Part shown: one piece after another, positions 1-5,775 of the stretch
Numbering within the stretch: the stretch's first letter is position 1
Layout of the letters: each line of letters begins with the position of its first letter
From: Deinococcus sp.
GTDB lineage: Bacteria > Deinococcota > Deinococci > Deinococcales > Deinococcaceae
NCBI GenBank assembly: GCA_030524065.1
Contig: JAUNHF010000106.1
Span: forward strand, 1-6,491
Length of the DNA stretch: 6,491 bases
Reading direction: 5' to 3'
Notes under the pieces: generated by a model
Database searches by the model: none
Told to the model about the DNA's origin: nothing
The model's input: only the letters and a program-made list of their open reading frames with translations
Made by a program: the position numbers and the translations under genes

Positions 1-21
1 CTCTTCGTTCGAGGCTCAGAA

Positions 22-50
22 ACTATACAGAGATCCCCGCAGTGTGTCAA
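22..50 (-). promoter_or_regulatory. Strong housekeeping-sigma promoter firing leftward
   Basis: On the minus strand a perfect -35 box TTGACA (45-50) is followed by a 17-bp spacer and a TATAGT -10 box (22-27), which matches 5 of 6 consensus bases. Transcription would begin near base 15 and run left out of the window, so the gene it drives is not visible. It lies downstream of the telA stop codon and points the same way, so it starts a new transcription unit and does not serve telA. In a region this GC-rich, a near-consensus pair at ideal spacing is unlikely by chance. The bases after the presumed start show nothing identifiable. Confidence 0.7.
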
Positions 51-63
51 CCCCTCCGGCAAA

Positions 64-74
64 CCCAGTCTGGG
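64..74. repeat. Short palindrome CCCAGTCTGGG upstream of the leftward promoter
   Basis: This is an 11-base perfect inverted repeat with a single central base. It lies about 14 bp upstream of the -35 box of the leftward promoter and about 100 bases beyond the telA stop. On the minus strand it is followed by TTT, so it could be a weak end-of-transcript hairpin for telA or a small regulator-binding site. It is too short to decide, and chance is possible. Confidence 0.25.
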
Positions 75-174
75 AGTGAATGCCAAACGCGTTCAGCACG
101 CCGAAATCCTGGTCCGGCGCAGTGCTGCTCCTATAGTTCAGAGCGCTGCTGCTGAAGCTGAGCGGGCGGAAATC

Positions 175-1398
175 CTAGAGCTTCAGTTTCATCTCGGGAG
201 GGGTATCGGTGAGCTGGCGGGTCAAGTCACTGTCCAGCACGCGGCGTTCGCGGTTCAAGTAGGTATTGGCGCTATCCACCTGCTGTTGCAGGGCCGCCGT
301 GGTCTGCGCGAAGGAGTCCAGGGCGCGCAGGCGGTAGGTGCTGACATCGTCCAGGGCGGCGTAGATGTTGTCGAACGCGGCCTGCAACCGGTTCACGTCA
401 ATGGTGGCACTGCTGGCCTGCTGCTGAATCTGCGCTCCCTGCTGACGCAGCATTGCCGAAGTCGCCTCAATCATGTTGGTGGTGGTGGAGTTCAGCGCCG
501 TGATCTGGTCCAGCACCAGCTTCTGACTGCTGAGTGCCTGTGACACGATCACCGCAGTACGCAGCGCACTGACCGTGGTGGTGGTGGCACGGTCCACACC
601 CTTGATCAGCTCCAGATTGTTGCGGCGCACCAGATCAAGCGCCATATAGCCCTGCACACTGACGGCCAACTGTGTCAGCAGGTCGGTGGTGCGCTGGCGC
701 ACGGCGAAAAGCAGCTCTTCTTGCACCACCCGCGCCATCTCCGGGTCGCGGGCCTGCAATTCGGGCAGGCGGGCGCTCAGGTTCTCATCAATGGCCCGCG
801 ACAGCTGGATATAGCTGCGCAGCTTGTGCATCAGCTCCCAGAGTCCGACCTTTTCTTGCTCGATGGAGGCGTTGTCCTTGCGCAGTTCGTCTTGGCCCCG
901 GTACAGGGTGTTCAAGATGGCGTTCAGATGGGCCTGGGACGACTGGTAGCGCTGAAAGTAATTCTCGGCTTTGCGGCCAAAAGGAATCAGGCCCAGCAGT
1001 TTCTTGGGGGATAAACCACTTTCGCGTGAGGGGTCAAGGCTTTCGATGGTCCGCCGCAGGTCCAGCAGGCCGCTGGCGACCTTGCCGCCTTCACCTTCTT
1101 GCAGACCCTTTTGGGAAGCCATGGGCCGGTCCAGCAGCCGGCTGCTGACACTGGACGCCTGGCGGATCTCCTCCTGCCCCAAGTTGTGCAGCGAACGGGT
1201 GCCCTCGGTGAAGCTCAGGGCCTGGCTGTCACCCCGCAGCAGGCCAGTCACGAAGTCCTCGGCGCGGCGCTGAAGGTCGGTCTTTTCCGTGTCGCTGAGC
1301 CGGACCATCTCGTCGCCCTGTTCCTGGCGAATCAGGGGCACTGGACGGGGGGCTTCCAGCGGCTCGGGGGGAAGCAGTTGCAGGTCTTGATCGGTCAT
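175..1398 (-). CDS. telA: TelA-family toxic anion resistance protein
   Basis: The gene encodes a 407-residue protein of the TelA family, linked to resistance to tellurite and other toxic anions and to cell-envelope stress. The biochemical activity of the family is unsettled. No signal peptide or membrane segment is visible; the protein is largely helical. The first ~60 residues are a variable, proline-rich and acidic region. A family-typical middle follows, with a loop around GLIPFGRKAENYFQRYQ (135-151). The most conserved stretch runs from about 255 to 370, with VRRNNLELIKGV (257-268), a Thr-rich segment, and ALNSTTTNMI (301-310). The ATG at 1398 is chosen because AAGGAG lies 6 bases upstream; an open frame reaching 1707 would run antisense over the msrB 3' end. 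TelA often sits beside TerD or XpaC-like genes, but none is present here. Family assignment is confident; the physiological role is inferred. Confidence 0.88.
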   Translation of the reverse strand: MTDQDLQLLPPEPLEAPRPVPLIRQEQGDEMVRLSDTEKTDLQRRAEDFVTGLLRGDSQALSFTEGTRSLHNLGQEEIRQASSVSSRLLDRPMASQKGLQEGEGGKVASGLLDLRRTIESLDPSRESGLSPKKLLGLIPFGRKAENYFQRYQSSQAHLNAILNTLYRGQDELRKDNASIEQEKVGLWELMHKLRSYIQLSRAIDENLSARLPELQARDPEMARVVQEELLFAVRQRTTDLLTQLAVSVQGYMALDLVRRNNLELIKGVDRATTTTVSALRTAVIVSQALSSQKLVLDQITALNSTTTNMIEATSAMLRQQGAQIQQQASSATIDVNRLQAAFDNIYAALDDVSTYRLRALDSFAQTTAALQQQVDSANTYLNRERRVLDSDLTRQLTDTPPEMKLKL

Positions 1399-1404
1399 GA
1401 GGAA

Positions 1405-1410
1405 CTCCTT
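1405..1410 (-). promoter_or_regulatory. Shine-Dalgarno site of telA
   Basis: AAGGAG on the minus strand, 6 bases before the ATG at 1398. It fixes the telA start and shows that this gene is translated from a leadered mRNA, unlike msrB and the nitronate monooxygenase gene in this window. Confidence 0.8.
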
Positions 1411-1424
1411 GGATTCAGTTCTAG

Positions 1425-1470
1425 CGGCGGCGGCCAGCGGAAACATCCCACTTTGGGAGGAGCGCCGCCG
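1425..1470 (-). promoter_or_regulatory. Nested inverted repeats upstream of telA
   Basis: CGGCGGCG (1425-1432) pairs perfectly with CGCCGCCG (1463-1470). Between them TCCCA (1446-1450) pairs with TGGGA (1454-1458) around a 3-base loop. The structure lies about 15 bases upstream of the telA Shine-Dalgarno site, so it could be part of the leader RNA. No convincing promoter was found around it, so whether it is transcribed is unknown. GCC/GGC repeats are common in high-GC DNA, so chance is a real alternative. Confidence 0.3.
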
Positions 1471-1497
1471 GGTGCAGATGAAACGTCCAGACAGACG

Positions 1498-1531
1498 AAA
1501 AGCGGGAAAGAGAGCGGCGGCCCTCTTTCCC
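1498..1531 (-). terminator. Rho-independent-type terminator downstream of msrB
   Basis: On the minus strand a perfect 9-bp stem (GGGAAAGAG at 1523-1531 and CTCTTTCCC at 1504-1512) closes a 10-base GC-rich loop and is followed by GCTTTT (1498-1503). It lies about 45 bases past the msrB stop codon and upstream of telA, so it would separate the two transcripts. The T tract is short (four), so termination may be partial. Confidence 0.6.
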
Positions 1532-1542
1532 TTCATACGCAC

Positions 1543-1572
1543 TGGTGCCCCCAGGCGTTCCGGGGGCGACCA
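1543..1572 (-). terminator. Stable hairpin immediately after msrB
   Basis: GCCCCC (1547-1552) pairs with GGGGGC (1562-1567). The flanking TGGT (1543-1546) and ACCA (1569-1572) extend the stem to 10 bp, with one bulged base at 1568 and a 9-base loop. It starts 4 bases after the msrB stop codon. There is no T tract directly after it, so it may act as a 3' stabilising structure or work in tandem with the terminator at 1498-1531. Confidence 0.45.
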
Positions 1573-1576
1573 ACGC

Positions 1577-2038
<462 letters not shown>

Positions 2039-2044
2039 AGCGGC

Positions 2045-2050
2045 AGTCTA
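2045..2050 (-). promoter_or_regulatory. Putative leaderless -10 box of msrB
   Basis: TAGACT on the minus strand fits the TANNNT pattern. It ends 6 bases before the ATG, occupying -12 to -7 if transcription starts at the A of ATG. There is no Shine-Dalgarno sequence, which fits leaderless translation. No -35 box is recognisable at 16-18 bp spacing, so this rests on position and pattern only. Confidence 0.45.
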
Positions 2051-2073
2051 GAAGTCCAGCTGCGCAGCGGTGC

Positions 2074-2108
2074 GGAGAGCCGGCACATTCCGCCCTAACC
2101 GGCCCTCC
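2074..2108 (-). terminator. Hairpin after frnE, stable only as minus-strand RNA
   Basis: On the minus strand GGAGGGCCGG (2099-2108) pairs with CCGGCTCTCC (2074-2083) around a 15-base loop. This gives a 10-bp stem in which the single imperfect pair is a G-U wobble; on the plus strand the same position is an A/C mismatch. It begins 9 bases after the frnE stop. There is no T tract, so it is either an atypical terminator or a transcript-end stabiliser that insulates frnE from msrB. Confidence 0.45.
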
Positions 2109-2117
2109 ATTCGCGGC

Positions 2118-2873
2118 TCAGGAACCCTGAGCGCTGCCGGGCTGCTCAGGCATGGCGCAGGCACCGTCTTCACAGACCGCGCTGGCCTGGTCGCCGAGCA
2201 GCGTGAGCGGCTGAGGGTGCTGGGCGGCCCAGGCCTGTTCCAGCGCCGCACGCAGCACGTCGGCCGGCTGGGCACCACTGACCCCATACTGACCGCCCAG
2301 CACAAAAAACGGCACGCCCCGGATGCCCAGAGCGCCGGCGCGGGCTTCGTCGGCCCGGACCTCGTGGGCGTAAGCATGGCTGCCCAGCACCCGGTCCACC
2401 TCGGCGGCGGGCAGACCGATCTCGCTGCCCAAGCGGCGCAGCACGACCGGGTCGGACACCAGCTGGCCCTCTGTGAAGTAGGCCTGCATCAGCCGCTCGT
2501 GGGCGGCGTCCGCCAGCCCATGCTGCCCGGCCAGATGAACCAGCCGGTGGGCATCAAAGGTGTTGCCGAAGCGGGCCTGACGCCAGTTGAACTCCAGGCC
2601 CACCGAGGCCGCCCGCGCCGCGATCTGCTCCTGCGAAGCGGCAGCCTGGGCCTCGTCCAGGCCGTACTTGGCCGCGATGGCCTGCACCAGAGTGCCGCCC
2701 GGATCGGCTGGGATGCTGGGATCCAGCTCGAAGCTGTGCCAGCGAATATCCACCTGCTCACGCTGCGGAAAGTCGGCCAGGGCGCGCTCCAGTTCGCGCT
2801 TGCCGATGTAGCAAAACGGGCAGACGATGTCAGACCAGATGTCAATGCTCAGGCGGGGCGTGGGAAGAGTCAT
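2118..2873 (-). CDS. frnE: FrnE-like DsbA-family disulfide oxidoreductase/isomerase
   Basis: The protein (251 residues) has the DsbA/FrnE thioredoxin-like fold. It starts with a beta strand and the active site SDIVCPFCYIGKRELE (Cys18 and Cys21). A helical insertion follows (about 60-165), and it returns to the thioredoxin fold with the cis-proline motif GIRGVPFFV (Pro188). A second pair, Cys234-EDGA-Cys239, lies near the C-terminus. The D. radiodurans FrnE has the same two-motif layout and is reported as a cadmium-inducible disulfide isomerase/chaperone important for oxidative stress tolerance, so orthology is likely. No signal peptide is seen, so a cytoplasmic role is expected. The ATG at 2873 is chosen from the family N-terminus. 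The frame stays open upstream to 3965, but that stretch is antisense to the nitronate monooxygenase gene and lacks family similarity. It diverges from that gene and is followed by msrB. Confidence 0.93.
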   Translation of the reverse strand: MTLPTPRLSIDIWSDIVCPFCYIGKRELERALADFPQREQVDIRWHSFELDPSIPADPGGTLVQAIAAKYGLDEAQAAASQEQIAARAASVGLEFNWRQARFGNTFDAHRLVHLAGQHGLADAAHERLMQAYFTEGQLVSDPVVLRRLGSEIGLPAAEVDRVLGSHAYAHEVRADEARAGALGIRGVPFFVLGGQYGVSGAQPADVLRAALEQAWAAQHPQPLTLLGDQASAVCEDGACAMPEQPGSAQGS

Positions 2874-2879
2874 GCCGGC

Positions 2880-2885
2880 ATTCTG
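2880..2885 (-). promoter_or_regulatory. Possible leaderless -10 box of frnE
   Basis: CAGAAT on the minus strand matches 4 of 6 bases of TATAAT and sits at -12 to -7 relative to the frnE ATG. No Shine-Dalgarno sequence precedes the ATG. The first base departs from the TANNNT pattern seen at the two other leaderless candidates, so this is the weakest of the three. Confidence 0.3.
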
Positions 2886-2946
2886 TGCCCAGCTCGCTGC
2901 CATCACCGTGAGCCAGGGCGCCCAATTGAGCGTGACCCGGCCCAGG

Positions 2947-2961
2947 GCCAGCCGACCTGGC
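2947..2961. promoter_or_regulatory. Inverted repeat in the frnE/nitronate monooxygenase divergent region
   Basis: GCCAG-N5-CTGGC is a perfect 15-base dyad. It is centred about 31 bases upstream of the nitronate monooxygenase ATG, where the -35 element would fall if transcription starts at the ATG. No consensus -35 is present there. A regulator-binding site is possible, but the arms are only 5 bp and GC-rich, so this is tentative. Confidence 0.25.
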
Positions 2962-2972
2962 ATCACCCGGCC

Positions 2973-2978
2973 TAACAT
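2973..2978 (+). promoter_or_regulatory. Putative leaderless -10 box of the nitronate monooxygenase gene
   Basis: TAACAT fits TANNNT and ends 6 bases before the ATG at 2985, occupying -12 to -7 if transcription starts at the A. This is the same geometry as at msrB. There is no good Shine-Dalgarno sequence and no recognisable -35 box. Confidence 0.45.
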
Positions 2979-2984
2979 GCAGGT

Positions 2985-4007
2985 ATGCCCGCCAGCGCCG
3001 CTGTCCCCTCCCGCCTGCCACTTGTTCAGGCCCCGATGGCCGGCGTCACCACCCCGGAACTGGTGGCGGCCGTCAGCGAGGCGGGGGCACTCGGCTCGCT
3101 CGGTGCCGGTTACCTGAGTGCCGAGCGGCTGGCGGCGGAGCTGGCCCACATCCGGCAGCTGACCGCGCAGCCGTTTATGGTGAACCTGTTTGTGCCGGAC
3201 CCAGAGCCGCAGTTCAGCGAAGCCGAGCTGGCCTCGGCCCTGGACGCGCTTCAGCCCATGCTGGATGACCTGGGGCTCCCCCGCCCGGCCCTGAAGCCGC
3301 CCTACGCCGCTGACTTCGGCGGCCAGCTGCGCGCGGTGCTGGCGGCTCCTCCAGCGGCCGTCTCCTTTACTTTTGGGCTGCCAGACGCAGACGTGGTGCG
3401 GGCCTTCCAGGCTCAGGGCACCCAGGTCTGGGTGACAGTGACCAGCCGGGAAGAAGCGCAGCAGGCCGCGCAGCTGAACCCGGATGCGCTGGTGGCGCAG
3501 GGCGGCGCGGCAGGTGGACACCGGGGCGGCTGGCAGACCGACGCCCTGGCCCCCACGCTGGAGCTGACCCGCGACCTGCTGGCGCTGAGGCGGCCAGTGA
3601 TTGCCGCCGGCGGGCTGACGACGCCGGGCGACGTTCGCCGGGCACTGGGCGCCGGCGCCGAAGCGGCGCAGTGCGGCACCGCCTTTTTGCTGGCCCGCGA
3701 GGCCGGAACCTCGGCGCCCTACCGGGAAGCGCTGGAAGGTGCCCGCCAGGGCGGCGAGGCGGCCGCGACCGTGCTGACGCGGGGGCCTTCGGGACGGCTG
3801 GCGCGGGGGCTGGTCAACCGGCTGGCAGCGGTGGACCCGGCACTGCCCTACCCGGCCCAGAACGCGCTTACCCAGCCGCTGCGGGCCGAGGCGACCCGGC
3901 AGCACCGCCCCGAGTGGCTGAGCCTGTGGGCCGGCGAGCGCGTAGCGGAACTGGGAGCCGCGCAAAGCGCCGCCGCACTGGTGGCTTGGCTGAGTTCTGA
4001 ACTGTAA
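2985..4007 (+). CDS. Nitronate monooxygenase (2-nitropropane dioxygenase family)
   Basis: The protein (340 residues) is an FMN-dependent TIM-barrel enzyme of the nitronate monooxygenase family. Such enzymes oxidise alkyl nitronates, for example propionate 3-nitronate, to aldehyde or keto products plus nitrite or nitrate. Family motifs appear in order: [20 protein letters not shown] (13-32), NLFVP (67-71), SFTFGLP (127-133), [13 protein letters not shown] (170-182) with the likely catalytic base His179, and the phosphate-binding [13 protein letters not shown] (205-217) with QCGTAFL (229-235). The order and length fit the class I bacterial enzymes. The third motif has Ala where a Glu is common (QGxEAGGH). 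No signal peptide is present. The ATG at 2985 gives the family N-terminus directly. The gene stands alone on the plus strand, divergent from frnE and convergent with the racemase gene. The exact substrate is not determinable; some family members act in other flavin reactions. Confidence 0.9.
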   Translation: MPASAAVPSRLPLVQAPMAGVTTPELVAAVSEAGALGSLGAGYLSAERLAAELAHIRQLTAQPFMVNLFVPDPEPQFSEAELASALDALQPMLDDLGLPRPALKPPYAADFGGQLRAVLAAPPAAVSFTFGLPDADVVRAFQAQGTQVWVTVTSREEAQQAAQLNPDALVAQGGAAGGHRGGWQTDALAPTLELTRDLLALRRPVIAAGGLTTPGDVRRALGAGAEAAQCGTAFLLAREAGTSAPYREALEGARQGGEAAATVLTRGPSGRLARGLVNRLAAVDPALPYPAQNALTQPLRAEATRQHRPEWLSLWAGERVAELGAAQSAAALVAWLSSEL

Positions 4008-4027
4008 CGGCCCGCTTTGGTCTGGGC

Positions 4028-5143
4028 TCAGTCGCGGGGCATGGCCAGCTGCTCGCCCAGCCGCTCACCCGCACTGCTAAGCACCACCTTGTCGATGTAA
4101 GCCGAGTTCATCAGGTGCAGGGCGCCCATGTATTTCAGGCGGAAGCAGACGTGGTCGCCCACCTTCAGCCCCGCCGCATTTTCGCCCGCGTCCAGCACCA
4201 GCATGTCGGAACTGGCGTCCAGCACACCCAGCGACTCGTCTTCCAGAATCAGGTACTGCGGCGAAACGTCCAGGTAGCCCACATCCAAAATGGCGCGGTA
4301 GGCCGTGGCGCCCTGTTCATAGTCGCTCTCGGCGCTCACGCCAAAAGGATTTTTGCCCAACGGCCCGGACGGATTCATCGGCTTTTCAGACAGTTCAATC
4401 ACCTGCGCGTGCAGTTCCAGGACGTCGTCGTGCATGTCCTCGAAGGTCCTTTCCTCGAACAGGTCGGCCCCGAAGTACAGCGCCTCGCCCACCCGGAAGT
4501 GGTTCACGCTGGCCGGCAACTGCCCACGCCGCAGCAGCGGCAAGGTCACGGTGGTGCCGGCGCTCACCCAGGGAATCTTGACTCCGTGCTTGAGCTCCAA
4601 AATGGTGCGGTACAGCCCCAACTGAATCAGCTTGTCCTCGCTGGGCATCACGCCATTCAGGCAGTTGAGGTTGGTGCCCACGCCGATCACCTCGATCCCC
4701 GGCAGGCCGAACACCTGCGCGTACAACTGGTCAAGGTCCTCGCGCATCACGCCTTCGCGCAGGTCACCCATCTCGATCATGATGATGACTTTGTGGATAC
4801 GGCCCTGGCGCACCGCCTCTTGCGAGATGCGCTGCAACGTTTCCAGCTCGGTGTTGAACGACACGTCGGCCCAGCGCACCAGGTCTTCGACGTAGTCCCA
4901 GGCGGGCGGCTTGATATAGATGGTCTGGGCTTCGGGGCAGAGTTCTTTGATCACACGCAGATTGCTGATGCGGGAATCGAGCACCTCACGCACGCCCAGA
5001 CGCAGCACCTCGCCGATAAACAGTTCGTTGCCGCAAAACAGCTTGGTCACCACTCCCCATTCGATGTCCTGGGCGGCGAACAGCTCCTGAAGCTGAGCGT
5101 AGTTGTGGGCCAGCTTGTCGCGGTTGAGGGTGATATAGGCCAT
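4028..5143 (-). CDS. PLP-dependent amino-acid racemase, ornithine-racemase (Orr)-like
   Basis: The protein (371 residues) belongs to the alanine-racemase N-terminal-domain superfamily, in the branch that includes ornithine racemase. Lys34 in VVTKLFCG is the expected lysine that binds PLP as a Schiff base. Other family landmarks are DSRISNL (56-62), MGDLREGV, GVGTNLNCLNG, HFRVGEALYFG and, near the C-terminus, LDASSDMLVLD and SAYIDK. The segment VSAGTTVTLPLL occupies the place where, from memory, relatives carry a Gly-Gly-Asn-Ser-Ser motif near the cofactor phosphate, so cofactor contacts or specificity may differ. The enzyme should be cytoplasmic. Its ATG overlaps the stop of the upstream acetyltransferase gene by one base (TGATG) and has no Shine-Dalgarno of its own, so it is probably translated by coupling. 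The substrate is unknown; ornithine is a guess from the family and from the ornithine in Deinococcus peptidoglycan. Confidence 0.82.
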   Translation of the reverse strand: MAYITLNRDKLAHNYAQLQELFAAQDIEWGVVTKLFCGNELFIGEVLRLGVREVLDSRISNLRVIKELCPEAQTIYIKPPAWDYVEDLVRWADVSFNTELETLQRISQEAVRQGRIHKVIIMIEMGDLREGVMREDLDQLYAQVFGLPGIEVIGVGTNLNCLNGVMPSEDKLIQLGLYRTILELKHGVKIPWVSAGTTVTLPLLRRGQLPASVNHFRVGEALYFGADLFEERTFEDMHDDVLELHAQVIELSEKPMNPSGPLGKNPFGVSAESDYEQGATAYRAILDVGYLDVSPQYLILEDESLGVLDASSDMLVLDAGENAAGLKVGDHVCFRLKYMGALHLMNSAYIDKVVLSSAGERLGEQLAMPRD

Positions 5144-5592
5144 CAGCGTGTCAGCCGCATTTCGAGGTACTTGTTGGTAAAGCCATAGCGCTCGTACAGG
5201 GCGCGGGCAGGGTTGTGCGGTTCTACATGCAGCGCGATAGAGCCGGCCAGGGTGCCCGTGATGGCTTCCATGAGGCTCTTGCCTACGCCCTTGCCCCGGC
5301 TGTCACCGTGCACAGCGATATAAACCAGGATGTTTTCCGGGATAAAGCCGCTCATGCCAGTGCGGTTGGTGATAGACGCGCCCAGCAGGCGCCCCCCCTC
5401 ACGGGCCATAAAGACAGCGCCGCCGCGTTCCCCGGCGTAGTCGAGGCAAGCCTGGATGTCGGGCAGGTCATCGCCGTACTCCTCAAGGTGAGTAAACAGA
5501 AACTGCGCCACCTCTTCATGCAGCGCCGGCGCGAGGGGTGGCTGGCCGGGGCCAAGAAGAGACACAGTGGTTTGAACGGTGGTCTGAGCCAT
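5143..5592 (-). CDS. GNAT-family N-acetyltransferase
   Basis: The protein (149 residues, typical for the fold) transfers an acetyl group from acetyl-CoA to an amine that cannot be identified here. The acetyl-CoA pyrophosphate loop is visible as RGKGVGKSLMEAI (99-111), preceded by the beta-4 strand ILVYIAVH (88-95). The closing motif is LHVEPHNPARALYERYGF (121-138), a standard GNAT signature. No membrane segment or signal peptide is present. The ATG at 5592 is chosen over an in-frame start at 5637 because AGGAGG lies 6 bases upstream of it. The gene is first in a two-gene operon with the racemase, with stop and start overlapping as TGATG. This suggests the two enzymes share a substrate or product, for example acetylation of a D-amino acid, but that is inference. 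Confidence 0.88.
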   Translation of the reverse strand: MAQTTVQTTVSLLGPGQPPLAPALHEEVAQFLFTHLEEYGDDLPDIQACLDYAGERGGAVFMAREGGRLLGASITNRTGMSGFIPENILVYIAVHGDSRGKGVGKSLMEAITGTLAGSIALHVEPHNPARALYERYGFTNKYLEMRLTR

Positions 5593-5598
5593 GATGGA

Positions 5599-5604
5599 CC
5601 TCCT
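5599..5604 (-). promoter_or_regulatory. Shine-Dalgarno site of the acetyltransferase gene
   Basis: AGGAGG on the minus strand, 6 bases before the ATG at 5592. It is a full-strength site that decides the start and probably sets expression of both genes of the operon, because the racemase gene has no site of its own. Confidence 0.85.
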
Positions 5605-5775
5605 GATAATGAGAGACGGAAGCGGGGCGGCACACACGCCTGCGCCCAGCCCGGTGGGGTGTCAGCCTAACGCGGCCCCGGACATGAGAAATGTGCACCG
5701 GCTCAGGGCAGGGCGGCGCGGCGCACAAAGAGGCAGTCCCGCAGTCAGCCAGAACGGGCGCAGGACAACAGCGCT
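5605..5775 (-). other. Intergenic region between ftsH and the acetyltransferase operon
   Basis: These 171 bases must carry the end of the ftsH transcript and, if the operon is independent, its promoter. No T-tailed hairpin and no consensus promoter is visible. The best -10 candidates on the minus strand are CATTAT just upstream of the Shine-Dalgarno site and TAGGCT further upstream, both without a good -35. Read-through from ftsH is therefore possible. No small gene is supported. Confidence 0.4.

Noticed and set aside
121..150. Imperfect direct repeat AGTGCTGCT / AGCGCTGCT with 21-base period
   Set aside because: Two short copies differing by one base; trinucleotide-like GCT content is common here and nothing links it to a function.
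76..543. Plus-strand open frame of 155 codons starting with GTG in the left intergenic region
   Set aside because: It overlaps the telA 3' end antisense, has no Shine-Dalgarno, and reads like a shadow (His/Gln/Val/Gly-rich). No domain recognised.
2070..2975. Plus-strand open frame of 301 codons
   Set aside because: It is antisense to frnE, with composition typical of a GC-rich shadow frame and no recognisable domain.
2874..3965. N-terminal extension of the frnE frame to a 615-residue protein
   Set aside because: The extra 364 residues are antisense to the nitronate monooxygenase gene, Arg/Pro/Gln-rich and without recognisable motifs; the FrnE family N-terminus begins at the ATG at 2873. High GC simply keeps the frame open.
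4008..4027. Bidirectional terminator in the 20-bp convergent gap
   Set aside because: Only a 4-bp GCCC/GGGC pairing with a 10-base loop and no T tract can be found, which is too weak to call.
4115..5188. Plus-strand open frame of 357 codons
   Set aside because: It is exactly antisense to the racemase gene, His/Gln/Val-rich as expected from a reverse-complement shadow, and has no family motif. The minus-strand gene shows clear PLP-racemase motifs.
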